Positions 32,501 through 41,878 of a stretch of DNA of 64,000 nt are shown here, in pieces. Below the pieces are notes generated by a model. It was not told the DNA's origin and did not search any database. It saw nothing but the letters and a program-made list of their open reading frames with translations. This DNA is from Otoolea sp963657995 (lineage in GTDB: Bacteria > Bacillota > Clostridia > Lachnospirales > Lachnospiraceae): the NCBI GenBank assembly GCA_963657995.1, contig CAVKOQ010000001.1:1-64000 (forward strand), read 5' to 3'. Numbering within the stretch: the stretch's first letter is position 1; the number at the start of each line of letters is the position of its first letter. Made by a program: the position numbers and the translations under genes.

Positions 32501-33748
32501 ATGAAGAAACGGGGATTGAAAGCACGCGTTGCTTTGATGTTAGTCATGGCGACACTGGCATCTGCACAGGTCTCTACTGCGTCTGCAGCGACAAAGAAGG
32601 ATGTGAGCAGTGCCAAGGATAAGAAAAGTGCCCTGGAACAGGAAAAAAAGAAGACGGAGGAGGCTATAAAAAGCCTTCAGGGTAAGAAGAGCAGTACTGA
32701 GAATTATGTAAAAGAGCTTGATTCAAAGATAAATGAGCTGCAGTCACAGGTCACTAAACTGGAAGATAACATTTCTGATAAGCAAAAAAATATAGAAGAA
32801 ACTGCCGAAAAGCTCGATGAAGCACAAAAAACCGAAGAAAAACAGTATTCCTCGATGAAAATGCGCATAAAATATATGTACGAAAAAGGAGACAGCAGTT
32901 ACTTAAATCTTCTTATGGAATCTAAGTCACTGTCAGAACTTCTAAACAGGGCCGAGTATGTTTCCAAGATTTCTGCTTACGATAGAAAGATGCTCGACCA
33001 GTACGTGGCTACCAAGGAAACTATCGCAGAAAACAAGAAAAAACTGGAGACTGAGAAGGCTGAACTTCAGGACATGAAATCTCAGACAGAGGCCAAACAG
33101 GATTCGGTGCAGCTCATTTTAAATGAGAAAAACAAGGAACTTCAGAATGTAAATGCTCAGATCAGTGAAAAATCCGCACAGGCGAAGGCATATGAAGACG
33201 ATATAAATGCTCAGGAGGCTAAGATAGCCCAGATGGAGGCTGAGATTAAGAAGAAGGAAGAGGAGGCTGCTGCGAAAGCTGCGGCTGAGGCAGCTGCAAA
33301 GAAGGCAGCAGGCAATCAGGCTTCAAATAACAGTACAAGTACTTCTTCCGGAAATTCTACACTCAGATGGCCTTGTCCTTCAAGCAGTCGGATTACATCG
33401 GGATTTGGCAGCCGTACATCTCCTACAGAAGGCGCATCTTCCAATCATAAAGGAATCGATATCAGTGCGTCTACAGGCAGCAACATAGTTGCAGCAGCTG
33501 GCGGAACCGTTTCCATCGCAACCTACAGCTATTCTGCAGGAAACTATATCATGATCAACCACGGAAATGGACTTTCAACAGTGTACATGCACTGTTCACA
33601 GCTGCTTGTATCGGCAGGCGATACGGTAAAAGCGGGACAGACAATAGCCAAGGTGGGTTCCACAGGCTACTCGACGGGTCCGCATCTTCATTTTGGAGTT
33701 CGAAAAAACGGAAGTTATGTAAACCCATCAAACTATGTAAGTCCGTAA
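32501..33748 (+). CDS. Coiled-coil M23 peptidoglycan hydrolase, probable FtsEX partner
   Basis: A secreted 415-residue protein. A signal peptide (about 1-29, cleavage near A-S-A-A) is followed by a long coiled coil (about 32-265, rich in K, E and Q), an Asn/Ser linker, and an M23/LytM domain (about 305-415) with the zinc ligands in H-K-G-I-D and H-L-H-F-G. The zinc ligand set is complete, so it is a predicted active endopeptidase rather than an EnvC-type degenerate activator. Coiled-coil hydrolases next to ftsEX, such as PcsB and CwlO types, are controlled by FtsEX; position and layout suggest the same here. Confidence 0.88.
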   Translation: MKKRGLKARVALMLVMATLASAQVSTASAATKKDVSSAKDKKSALEQEKKKTEEAIKSLQGKKSSTENYVKELDSKINELQSQVTKLEDNISDKQKNIEETAEKLDEAQKTEEKQYSSMKMRIKYMYEKGDSSYLNLLMESKSLSELLNRAEYVSKISAYDRKMLDQYVATKETIAENKKKLETEKAELQDMKSQTEAKQDSVQLILNEKNKELQNVNAQISEKSAQAKAYEDDINAQEAKIAQMEAEIKKKEEEAAAKAAAEAAAKKAAGNQASNNSTSTSSGNSTLRWPCPSSSRITSGFGSRTSPTEGASSNHKGIDISASTGSNIVAAAGGTVSIATYSYSAGNYIMINHGNGLSTVYMHCSQLLVSAGDTVKAGQTIAKVGSTGYSTGPHLHFGVRKNGSYVNPSNYVSP

Positions 33749-33855
33749 AATGACTGTATCAGGCAGTGAGAAACACTAAATAATCCGTGTAAGCGGAGGT
33801 CTTGGTGTTGGACCACCAGAACCAATATTATGACATAAATCAGGAGGCAGAATAG

Positions 33856-35124
33856 ATGGATGAAAAGAATAAATTCTGGCATGGTGTGCTGGCCGGAGTT
33901 TTGGCGACGATAATGGTATTTGCAGTAGCTATCGGGGCTTTTGTAGGTGTCAATATTTTAAGATACAATGTCTTAAATAAGCAGGTTAGGTCACAGGTAA
34001 AGAGTGAGGCGACAGCTTCCGAGGCACAGGAAAAGCTGGATTTTAACAAAGTTGCAAAGAAATTGAAAGAGATACAGAATATTATAGATAATAATTATCT
34101 GTTTCAGGAAAAAATTGATACGGCAGAAGAAGAGAACGGCATTTATCAGGGCTTTATAAAAGGATTAAATGATCCGTATGCAGCCTATTACTCAGCTGAT
34201 CAGGTGGCGGGCTTTTTTGAAGATATCAACGGCTCCTACTGTGGTATAGGTGCACTGGTATCTCAGGATCCTACGACCGGTGTGAGCTCGATAGTGCGTG
34301 TTTTTGAGGGAAGTCCGGCAGAAGAGGGAGGTATTCTTCCGGGAGATTTTATATACATGGTTGACGGAACAGAGGTTGTCGGTTTAGATTTGGATATTCT
34401 TGTAAGTGAGTATGTCAAGGGTGAAGAGGGAACAGATGTTACCATTACCGTATACCGTGAGAGCAGTGACGAGTATATAGATATCACAATGACGAGGAGA
34501 ACGATCGATGTTCAGACAGTATCAGGAAAGATGCTTGATGACGAGGTTGGTTATATCTCTGTAATACAGTTTGAACGTGTCACGGCTGACCAGTTCAAAT
34601 CCCAAATAGAAGAATTGCAAAGTGAAGGAATGAAACGCCTCATTATCGACCTTAGAAATAACCCTGGCGGTGAGATAAATACGGTTATATCTATGGTAGA
34701 TTATATTATAAAGGATGGCGGACGGATCGTTACTGTGTCAGATGATAGAGGCAATGAGGATAAGTACGATGCGGGAGACGGACATAGTCTTGATATTCCT
34801 ATGGTCGTGCTTGTAAATGGCAATTCTGCCAGTGGATCCGAGTTATTTTCCGGAGCTATGCAGGACTACGGGGCAGCTACTATTGTCGGAACGACCACAT
34901 TTGGAAAAGGAATTGTGCAGACCTTTATGTCACTTTCTGATGGAAGTGGAATTAAGCTCACAACACAGCATTATTATACTCCAAACGGAAATGATATCCA
35001 CGAAAAAGGAATAACACCTGATGTTGAGGTTGAGCTTGATGAAGCGGTAGCTGGGCAATATAATATTTCTGAAGAAAATGATAATCAGCTGCAGAAAGCA
35101 CTTGAAGTTGTGAAGTCAAAATAA
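33856..35124 (+). CDS. C-terminal processing peptidase, S41 family
   Basis: A membrane-anchored serine protease of the CtpA/CtpB type, 422 residues. One N-terminal membrane segment (about 14-36) precedes a PDZ domain (about 115-200) and the S41 core with a Ser326/Lys351 dyad (N-S-A-S-G-S-E and T-F-G-K-G) and R-N-N-P-G-G upstream. In family members PDZ gates access and targets include secreted cell-wall enzymes. Its place after ftsEX and the M23 hydrolase suggests a role in wall-enzyme turnover; that is inference. AGGAGG precedes the ATG. Confidence 0.92.
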   Translation: MDEKNKFWHGVLAGVLATIMVFAVAIGAFVGVNILRYNVLNKQVRSQVKSEATASEAQEKLDFNKVAKKLKEIQNIIDNNYLFQEKIDTAEEENGIYQGFIKGLNDPYAAYYSADQVAGFFEDINGSYCGIGALVSQDPTTGVSSIVRVFEGSPAEEGGILPGDFIYMVDGTEVVGLDLDILVSEYVKGEEGTDVTITVYRESSDEYIDITMTRRTIDVQTVSGKMLDDEVGYISVIQFERVTADQFKSQIEELQSEGMKRLIIDLRNNPGGEINTVISMVDYIIKDGGRIVTVSDDRGNEDKYDAGDGHSLDIPMVVLVNGNSASGSELFSGAMQDYGAATIVGTTTFGKGIVQTFMSLSDGSGIKLTTQHYYTPNGNDIHEKGITPDVEVELDEAVAGQYNISEENDNQLQKALEVVKSK

Positions 35125-35138
35125 GGAGAAACTTAGTT

Positions 35139-35747
35139 ATGTATTTAATCGCAGGGCTTGGAAATCCCGGAAAAGAATATGAAGGAACAAGACATAATGT
35201 GGGATTTGAGACTCTTGACGTATTGGCAGATAAGTATAGTATCGATATCAGGGAGAAGGCATTTAAGGGACTTATCGGCAAGGGAGTGATCGATGGAAAT
35301 AAGGTTATTCTCGTCAAACCGCAGACATATATGAATCTAAGCGGAGAGTGTATCAGACAGGTGATGGATTATTACAAGGTAGATCCGTCAGATTTTATCG
35401 TGATTTACGACGATATCAGCCTGGTTCCTGGCGGTATACGAATCCGTAAAAAAGGAAGTGCCGGAGGCCACAACGGGATTAAAAATATCATTGCTCATCT
35501 TGGAACACAAGAATTTGCACGTGTAAGAATAGGTGTAGGAGAAAAGCCGGCACGCATGGATCTTGCAGATTATGTGCTTGGACATTTTCATAAAGATGAA
35601 ATTGATACCATGAAGACAGCATTTAATGACGGTGCAGCCGCTGTGGCTGACATGATGAATGAAGGCGTAGAAGCTGCGATGAATCATTTTAACGGTGCAG
35701 CTCGTGCAGAGAAGGAAAAGTTGTCTAAGGAGAAACAGGACAGTTAG
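35139..35747 (+). CDS. pth: Peptidyl-tRNA hydrolase
   Basis: Pth releases tRNA from prematurely dropped peptidyl-tRNA. The 202-residue protein has the N-terminal A-G-L-G-N-P-G-K-E-Y and catalytic His19 in T-R-H-N-V-G-F, plus Y-M-N-L-S-G and the G-S-A-G-G-H-N-G signature near 107-114. It lies directly before mfd, the classic Firmicute pth-mfd pair (20 bp gap). Confidence 0.96.
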   Translation: MYLIAGLGNPGKEYEGTRHNVGFETLDVLADKYSIDIREKAFKGLIGKGVIDGNKVILVKPQTYMNLSGECIRQVMDYYKVDPSDFIVIYDDISLVPGGIRIRKKGSAGGHNGIKNIIAHLGTQEFARVRIGVGEKPARMDLADYVLGHFHKDEIDTMKTAFNDGAAAVADMMNEGVEAAMNHFNGAARAEKEKLSKEKQDS

Positions 35748-35767
35748 AAGAAAGAGATCTGATAATT

Positions 35768-38700
35768 ATGAGCGATTTGTTTGCTAATCCGCTTAATGAG
35801 ATGATAGAATTTAAGGATCTGAAGACGGATCTCATACGCGAAAAAGGACCGCTTCTGGTAACCGGATGCCTTGATTCACAGAAGGTTCATATGATGTCGG
35901 AACTTTCTGATGTGACGGACTGGAAGCTGGTGGTTACATATGATGACTCAAGAGCCAGGGAGATTTGCGACGATTACAGGGGGCTTGGCATAGATGCAGC
36001 CCTGTATCCGGCAAGGGATCTTTTGTTTTATACATCTGATATCCATGGAAATCTTTTGACAAAGCAAAGAATTCAGGTCATGAGACGGATTCTGGAAAGT
36101 TCCAGTGGTATAGTTATCACGACGATAGATGCCCTGATGGAACATCTGCTGCCGATTTCTATGCTACAGATGCGAAGCCTTAAAATCGGGTCAGAAGATA
36201 CCGTCGAAATTGATGAACTGACACACAAACTGGCGGAAATGGGCTATGAGAAGGTTGCTGAAGTCGATGGATCAGGACAGTTTTCAGTGAGAGGCGGAAT
36301 TATCGATATATTTCCATTAACGGAGGAAGTTCCTTATAGAATAGAACTGTGGGGAGATGAAGTAGATTCAATCAGGACATTTGATCCGGAAAGTCAGCGA
36401 TCGATCGAGCAGGTAACCGAGGCCTCCATCTATCCGGCGACAGAGATGGCACTTTCTAAGGCACAGATTCAGGACGGAATCGAAGCTATAGAAAAAGAAC
36501 GGAAAAAATATGTAAAAAAACTTCGCGACTCGATGAAGACAGAGGAAGCCTACAGGATAGATTCATCTGTTTCGGAGGTTTTAGAGGGACTAAAAGAGGG
36601 GTTCAGGGTACATGGCCTTGGAAGCTATATCAGGTTCTTTTGCAGGGAGACGGTATCTTTTATTAACTATTTTCCGAAAGAAAAACTCACAGTATTTCTT
36701 GATGAGCCACTTAGACTTAAGGAGAAGGCAGATGCAACTGAGAGTGAATTTAAGGAGAGTATGACCAACCGCCTTAATAATGGTTATCTTCTTCCGGGGC
36801 AGACTGGTTTTCTTTATTCTGCTAAAGAAGCATTTTCGATGGCGATGGGAGAGCGGACGCTTCTCATGCTTGGACTTGATCAGAAGCTTACAGGCATGAC
36901 AGTGAAGAAAAAGTACAGTCTTACTGTCAAAAATGTTAATTCATATCAGAATGGATTTGAGCTTTTATTAAGTGATCTGAAGCGATGGAAGAAAGAAAAA
37001 TACAGAGTTGTCCTTTTGGCTGCATCGAGAACGAGGGCCAGTCGTTTGGCTTTAGAACTCAGAGAGTACGAACTTGGTGCGTTTTGTCCGGATGAAGGAC
37101 AAAATAGCGTGAAACCGGGAGAAATCCTGGTTACTTACGGAAAGCTTCACCGTGGTTTCGAATATCCGCTTATCAAATTTGTCGTCATAACTGAGGGAGA
37201 CATGTTTGGCGGCGGACAGGCACATAAAAGGAAGAAAAAGCTTTCATATCAGGGCAAGAAGATTCAGAGTTTTTCAGAGCTTACGGTCGGAGATTATGTA
37301 GTACATGAAAGCCATGGACTGGGGATTTATCGCGGAATTGAAAAGATAGAGCAGGACAAGGTTGTCAAAGATTACATAAAGATAGAGTACCGCGATGGAG
37401 GCAATCTATATCTTCCGGCCACACGACTTGAGGGAATACAAAAATATGCCGGATCTGACGCAAAGACACCTAAGCTCAACAAGCTCGGCGGGGCCGAATG
37501 GAACAAGACGAAGAGTAAGGTGCGTGGTGCAGTCAAAAATATCGCAAAAGAGCTGGTAGAACTTTATGCAGCACGCCAGAGAAGCGAAGGATATCAGTAC
37601 GGACCTGACACTGTATGGCAGCGTGAATTTGAGGAGATGTTTCCTTTTGAGGAGACGGAGGATCAGCTTGAGGCAATAGATGCAACTAAAAAGGATATGG
37701 AAAGCCACCGCATCATGGATCGTCTGATTTGCGGCGATGTCGGATATGGAAAGACTGAGATTGCTCTTAGAGCGGCTTTTAAGGCAATTCAGGAGGGTAA
37801 ACAGGTTGTCTATCTGGTGCCGACGACGATTCTGGCACAGCAGCATTACAACACATTTGTGCAGAGAATGAAGGATTTTCCTGTCAGAGTAGACATGCTG
37901 TCGAGATTTCGCACGGCCGGTGAGCAGAAAAAGACACTTGAAGACCTGAAAAAAGGTCAGGTTGACGTCATCATAGGTACTCACAGAGTGCTTTCGAAAG
38001 ATGTTGTATTCAAAAATCTCGGACTTCTTATCATCGATGAGGAGCAGAGATTTGGTGTTACGCATAAGGAGAAGATCAAAAGACTCAGGGAAAATGTAGA
38101 TGTGTTGACGCTGACCGCCACACCTATACCGCGTACACTTCACATGAGTCTTATCGGTATCCGTGATATGAGTGTACTTGAAGAGCCGCCTGTAGATCGT
38201 CTCCCGATCCAGACCTATGTCATGGAATATAATGATGAGATGGTCAGAGAGGCCATTCACAGAGAGCTGGCCAGGGACGGACAGGTCTACTATGTTTATA
38301 ACAGGGTCAATAATATAGAAGAAGTAGCCAACAGGGTGGCGGCACTCGTACCCGAGGCCAACGTAGTATTTGCACATGGACAGATGCATGAACATGAGCT
38401 TGAGAAGATTATGCTGGATTTTGTTGAGGGAAACATAGATGTTTTGGTATCGACTACCATCATAGAGACTGGGCTTGATATTCCCAATGCGAATACTATC
38501 ATTATTCATGACGCAGATCGTCTTGGACTGTCACAGCTATATCAGATTCGAGGCCGTGTAGGCCGCTCCGGACGTACATCGTATGCTTTTTTGATGTACA
38601 GAAGAGATAAACTTTTGCGTGAAGAGGCGGAAAAACGTCTGCAGGCGATCAGAGAGTTTACTGAGCTTGGAAGCGGAATAAAGATTGCCATGCGTGACCT

Positions 38701-39301
38701 TGAACTTAGAGGTGCAGGAAATCTTCTTGGAGCCGAGCAGCACGGTCACATGGAGGCTGTCGGATACGATCTGTACTGTAAGCTTCTTAATGAGGCCGTG
38801 CTGGCACTTAAAGGTGAGAAGGCCGCCGAAGATTTTGAGACAGTGGTTGACTGTGATATAGACGCGTATATACCTTCTTCATATATAAGGAATGAATATC
38901 AGAAACTCGATGTATACAAGCGTATCTCTGGTATAGAAAATCAGGAAGAATACATGGATATGCAGGACGAGCTGATGGATAGATTCGGTGAGCTGCCAAG
39001 ATCAGTCGAAAATCTTTTAAAAATCGCTGATTTGAAGGCTCTGGCACATAAGGCCGGTGTAGTGGAGATAGATGTGAAAAAGCAGGATATTACAATAAAG
39101 ATGTATCAGAAAGCGAATCTGGATGTATCCGGAATACCTGCTATTATGGAGAAATACAAAGGCACACTGACATTCAGGACAGGAGAGGTACCAATTTTTT
39201 ACTACAAAGATCCAAGAAAAAAGAATACAGATTGTGAAATGATGCTTGTGACGGCAAGGGAAATATTAGAACAAATGGCGGCACTTGCAAAAGCAACTTG
39301 A
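35768..39301 (+). CDS. mfd: Transcription-repair coupling factor Mfd
   Basis: Mfd removes RNA polymerase stalled at DNA lesions and recruits UvrA. At 1177 residues it is full length. The N-terminal UvrB-like modules are followed by an RNA-polymerase-interacting domain (near 490-560, V-G-D-Y-V-V-H-E-S-H-G), then the translocase with G-D-V-G-Y-G-K-T (about residue 657-664), D-E-E-Q motif and I-E-T-G-L-D-I-P, and the C-terminal TRCF domain. The tyrS promoter -35 overlaps its stop codon. Confidence 0.97.
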   Translation: MSDLFANPLNEMIEFKDLKTDLIREKGPLLVTGCLDSQKVHMMSELSDVTDWKLVVTYDDSRAREICDDYRGLGIDAALYPARDLLFYTSDIHGNLLTKQRIQVMRRILESSSGIVITTIDALMEHLLPISMLQMRSLKIGSEDTVEIDELTHKLAEMGYEKVAEVDGSGQFSVRGGIIDIFPLTEEVPYRIELWGDEVDSIRTFDPESQRSIEQVTEASIYPATEMALSKAQIQDGIEAIEKERKKYVKKLRDSMKTEEAYRIDSSVSEVLEGLKEGFRVHGLGSYIRFFCRETVSFINYFPKEKLTVFLDEPLRLKEKADATESEFKESMTNRLNNGYLLPGQTGFLYSAKEAFSMAMGERTLLMLGLDQKLTGMTVKKKYSLTVKNVNSYQNGFELLLSDLKRWKKEKYRVVLLAASRTRASRLALELREYELGAFCPDEGQNSVKPGEILVTYGKLHRGFEYPLIKFVVITEGDMFGGGQAHKRKKKLSYQGKKIQSFSELTVGDYVVHESHGLGIYRGIEKIEQDKVVKDYIKIEYRDGGNLYLPATRLEGIQKYAGSDAKTPKLNKLGGAEWNKTKSKVRGAVKNIAKELVELYAARQRSEGYQYGPDTVWQREFEEMFPFEETEDQLEAIDATKKDMESHRIMDRLICGDVGYGKTEIALRAAFKAIQEGKQVVYLVPTTILAQQHYNTFVQRMKDFPVRVDMLSRFRTAGEQKKTLEDLKKGQVDVIIGTHRVLSKDVVFKNLGLLIIDEEQRFGVTHKEKIKRLRENVDVLTLTATPIPRTLHMSLIGIRDMSVLEEPPVDRLPIQTYVMEYNDEMVREAIHRELARDGQVYYVYNRVNNIEEVANRVAALVPEANVVFAHGQMHEHELEKIMLDFVEGNIDVLVSTTIIETGLDIPNANTIIIHDADRLGLSQLYQIRGRVGRSGRTSYAFLMYRRDKLLREEAEKRLQAIREFTELGSGIKIAMRDLELRGAGNLLGAEQHGHMEAVGYDLYCKLLNEAVLALKGEKAAEDFETVVDCDIDAYIPSSYIRNEYQKLDVYKRISGIENQEEYMDMQDELMDRFGELPRSVENLLKIADLKALAHKAGVVEIDVKKQDITIKMYQKANLDVSGIPAIMEKYKGTLTFRTGEVPIFYYKDPRKKNTDCEMMLVTAREILEQMAALAKAT

Positions 39302-39325
39302 CAAATAATTCATATTGCTTATAAT
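39298..39325 (+). promoter_or_regulatory. Promoter of tyrS
   Basis: TTGACA at 39298-39303 (its TGA is the mfd stop), 16-bp spacer, TATAAT at 39320-39325. Transcript start near 39332 leaves a leader of about 54 bases, too short for a T-box. Confidence 0.85.
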
Positions 39326-39385
39326 ACAGAAAGAATTTGATAGGCTTAGACGTGAATATTAAAGCAAAATAAGGAGAAAGTGAAA

Positions 39386-40609
39386 ATGCAGATTTATGAA
39401 GAACTGGTAGCCAGAGGCCTGATCGCCCAGGTTACAAACGAGGAAGAGATCAAAAAGATGGTAAATGAGGGAAAAGCTGTATTCTATATCGGTTTTGACC
39501 CGACCGCAGACAGCCTTCATGTAGGACATTTCATGGCACTGTGCCTGATGAAACGCCTCCAGATGGCCGGCAATAAGCCGATAGCACTTCTTGGCGGTGG
39601 TACCGGTATGATCGGTGACCCGTCAGGACGTACAGATATGCGTCAGATGCTGACACCTGAGACCATTCAGCACAACTGCGACTGCTTCAAAAAGCAGATG
39701 AGCCGTTTTATTGATTTCTCAGATGATAAGGCACTTCTTGTAAATAATGCAGAATGGCTGATGAATCTTAATTATGTAAACCTTCTTCGCGAGGTTGGAC
39801 CTCATTTCAGCGTTAACCGTATGCTGACTGCTGAGTGCTATAAGCAGAGAATGGAGAGAGGTTTAAGCTTCTTAGAGTTCAACTACATGATCATGCAGAG
39901 CTACGATTTCTATATGCTGTTCCAGAAATACGGCTGCAACATGCAGTTCGGCGGTGATGACCAGTGGAGCAACATGCTTGGCGGTACAGAGCTTATCCGC
40001 AGAAAACTCGGAAAAGATGCACATGCGATGACAATTACACTGCTTTTAAACTCAGAAGGCAAGAAGATGGGCAAGACACAGTCAGGTGCTGTATGGCTTG
40101 ACCCGGAAAAGACATCTCCATTTGAGTTCTACCAGTACTGGAGAAATGTCGCTGATGCTGATGTACTTAAGTGTCTGCGTATGCTTACATTCCTTCCGCT
40201 TGAGCAGATCGATGAGATGGATAAGTGGGAAGGCAGCCAGTTAAATACAGCAAAAGAGATCTTAGCTTATGAGCTTACAAAGCTTGTTCATGGTGATGAA
40301 GAGGCTGAGAAAGCACAGGCAGCTGCCAAAGCTATCTTCTCAAGCGGAAATGCTGCAGATATGCCGAAATTTGAACTGACAGAAGAAGACCTTAACGGTG
40401 ATGAAATCGACATTCTGTCTATTCTTCAGAAATCAGGCTTGGCTGTGTCGCGTTCAGAGGCAAGAAGAAACGTAGAGCAGGGCGGTGTATCCGTAGACGG
40501 AAATCAGTTAAAAGATATTAAAGCAGTATTTACAAAAGAGCAGTTATCTGGAGATGGAGTAGTATTAAAGAGAGGTAAGAAGAACTTCAAGAAGGTTGTA
40601 CTTAAGTAA
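39386..40609 (+). CDS. tyrS: Tyrosyl-tRNA synthetase
   Basis: TyrRS charges tRNA-Tyr. The 407-residue class I synthetase has the HIGH-like H-V-G-H near residue 45, the KMSKS-like K-K-M-G-K-T near 230, and a C-terminal S4 RNA-binding domain from about 345 (S-R-S-E-A-R-R). The ATG at 39386 fits AAGGAG at 39371-39376; a GTG at 39380 is too close. No T-box leader precedes it, unlike many Firmicute tyrS genes. Confidence 0.96.
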   Translation: MQIYEELVARGLIAQVTNEEEIKKMVNEGKAVFYIGFDPTADSLHVGHFMALCLMKRLQMAGNKPIALLGGGTGMIGDPSGRTDMRQMLTPETIQHNCDCFKKQMSRFIDFSDDKALLVNNAEWLMNLNYVNLLREVGPHFSVNRMLTAECYKQRMERGLSFLEFNYMIMQSYDFYMLFQKYGCNMQFGGDDQWSNMLGGTELIRRKLGKDAHAMTITLLLNSEGKKMGKTQSGAVWLDPEKTSPFEFYQYWRNVADADVLKCLRMLTFLPLEQIDEMDKWEGSQLNTAKEILAYELTKLVHGDEEAEKAQAAAKAIFSSGNAADMPKFELTEEDLNGDEIDILSILQKSGLAVSRSEARRNVEQGGVSVDGNQLKDIKAVFTKEQLSGDGVVLKRGKKNFKKVVLK

Positions 40610-40641
40610 GAAAGCTATTCATAGTTATTGTAGAATAAAAC

Positions 40642-40688
40642 AAAAAAGAGAATCGACTGGTCATTATGGCCTGTTGGTTCTCTTTTTT
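40642..40688 (+). terminator. Intrinsic terminator after tyrS
   Basis: AAAAGAGAA...TTCTCTTTT with inner GACTGG/CCTGTT pairs and a terminal T run. Confidence 0.9.
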
Positions 40689-40723
40689 ATTTCATAGGAA
40701 AGTGAGTCCTATGAAATAAAAAA
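40683..40723. repeat. 17-bp inverted repeat overlapping the tyrS terminator
   Basis: TTTTTTATTTCATAGGA and its exact complement are separated by AAGTGAG. The left arm uses the T run of the tyrS terminator. On either strand the hairpin ends in A, not T. Confidence 0.85.
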
Positions 40724-40728
40724 GCATC

Positions 40729-40766
40729 TTACATTTCATCCCACAAAAATTACCTGAATTTTACAA
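40729..40766 (+). promoter_or_regulatory. Pho-box-like direct repeats upstream of pstS
   Basis: Four hexamers, TTACAT (40729), CCCACA (40740), TTACCT (40750) and TTACAA (40761), lie at 11, 10 and 11 bp steps, the arrangement known for PhoP binding in Firmicutes. They lie before a -10-like TATACT at 40809-40814 that lacks a good -35, as expected for an activated promoter. Confidence 0.65.
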
Positions 40767-40808
40767 AAATGATACCGAAATATGATTTCTGACCATAAGA
40801 GAATCTTT

Positions 40809-40814
40809 TATACT
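40809..40814 (+). promoter_or_regulatory. -10 element of the pst operon
   Basis: TATACT, 64 bases before the pstS start, with only TTTCTG at -35 distance. Confidence 0.5.
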
Positions 40815-40877
40815 GCGTATTGTAATTAATCAAATGTAAAAAAATCTTGAAACAAGAGAGGAAAGAGGAATTTTATT

Positions 40878-41795
40878 ATGAGAAAAAATATTCAGACAAC
40901 AATCGCAGTTTTAGGTGCAGCTGTTCTGGCAGCAGGAGTAGTTGGATGCGGTTCATCTAATACAGCAACAACAGCAGCTGAAACAGCAGCAGATACAAGC
41001 ACAACAGAAGCTGATAAAGCAGCAGACACAGCAGAAAAAAGTGCTGATACAAAAGATTTAAGTGGCTCTATCACACTGGCAGGTTCCACTTCAATGGAAA
41101 AATTTGCTAATGCACTGGCAGAGACCTTCATGGAGAAATATCCGAATGTAACTGTTCAGGCCGAGTTTACAGGTTCTTCTGCAGGTATTGAGTCAGTACT
41201 GGCAGGACAGTGTGATGTAGGTGATTCTTCCAGAGCCTTGAAGGACGAGGAGAAGGCAAAAGGTGCAGTTGAAAATATCGTAGCTATCGATGGTATCGCA
41301 GTAGTTGTAGACCCGAGCAACGCAGTAGACGGACTTACCAAGGATGAGCTTACAAGCATTTACGACGGAAGCGTAACAAACTGGAAAGATGTAGGCGGAA
41401 GCGACATGCCGATTGTAGTAGTAGGACGTGAGGCTGGTTCTGGTACAAGAGGAGCATTTGAGGAGCTGCTTGGTCTTGAGGATGCTTGTAAATACGCAAA
41501 CGAGCTTGATTCCACAGGTGCTGTTATGGCAAAGGTTGCATCTACACCGGGTGCTGTAGGATATGTATCACTTGACGTAGTTGATGATACTGTAAAGGCA
41601 GTAAAACTTGATGATGTAGAGCCGACAGAAGAAAATATCAAGGCAGGCGAGTACTTCTTAAGCCGTCCATTCGTTATGGCAACAAATGGTGAAATTTCTG
41701 AGCAGAACGAGCTTGTACAGGCACTGTTTGACTTCGTATACTCAGCAGAAGGCGACGAACTGGTTAAATCTGTAGGTCTTATCACTACAAAATAA
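40878..41795 (+). CDS. pstS: Phosphate-binding lipoprotein PstS
   Basis: PstS captures phosphate outside the membrane for the PstCAB importer. The 305-residue precursor has a lipoprotein signal ending in G-V-V-G-C near residue 26, a Thr/Ala/Ser-rich linker, then the phosphate-binding fold with A-G-S-T-S-M-E, F-T-G-S-S-A-G and G-R-E-A-G-S-G-T-R-G-A-F, residues that contact phosphate in the family. First gene of the pst operon. Confidence 0.95.
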   Translation: MRKNIQTTIAVLGAAVLAAGVVGCGSSNTATTAAETAADTSTTEADKAADTAEKSADTKDLSGSITLAGSTSMEKFANALAETFMEKYPNVTVQAEFTGSSAGIESVLAGQCDVGDSSRALKDEEKAKGAVENIVAIDGIAVVVDPSNAVDGLTKDELTSIYDGSVTNWKDVGGSDMPIVVVGREAGSGTRGAFEELLGLEDACKYANELDSTGAVMAKVASTPGAVGYVSLDVVDDTVKAVKLDDVEPTEENIKAGEYFLSRPFVMATNGEISEQNELVQALFDFVYSAEGDELVKSVGLITTK

Positions 41796-41808
41796 TCGTG
41801 ACTGTTAA

Positions 41809-41834
41809 GAGCCGGCATCTGGGATGACCGGCTC
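41809..41834 (+). other. Hairpin between pstS and pstC
   Basis: GAGCCGG pairs with CCGGCTC around a 12-base loop. No T run follows. Such stems after a binding-protein gene are often linked to higher expression of that first cistron. Confidence 0.55.
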
Positions 41835-41878
41835 CTATAAGTTACAGATAGTCTTACTTGTTTAAGCAGGAGAGATGT

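Noticed and set aside
37406..38509. 367-codon open frame on the minus strand within mfd
   Set aside because: It is fully inside mfd, whose + strand protein is complete and conserved; the antisense frame has no ribosome-binding site or family features.
39326..39385. T-box leader for tyrS
   Set aside because: The promoter at 39298-39325 leaves only about 54 bases of leader, too short for a T-box, and no T-box sequence is visible.
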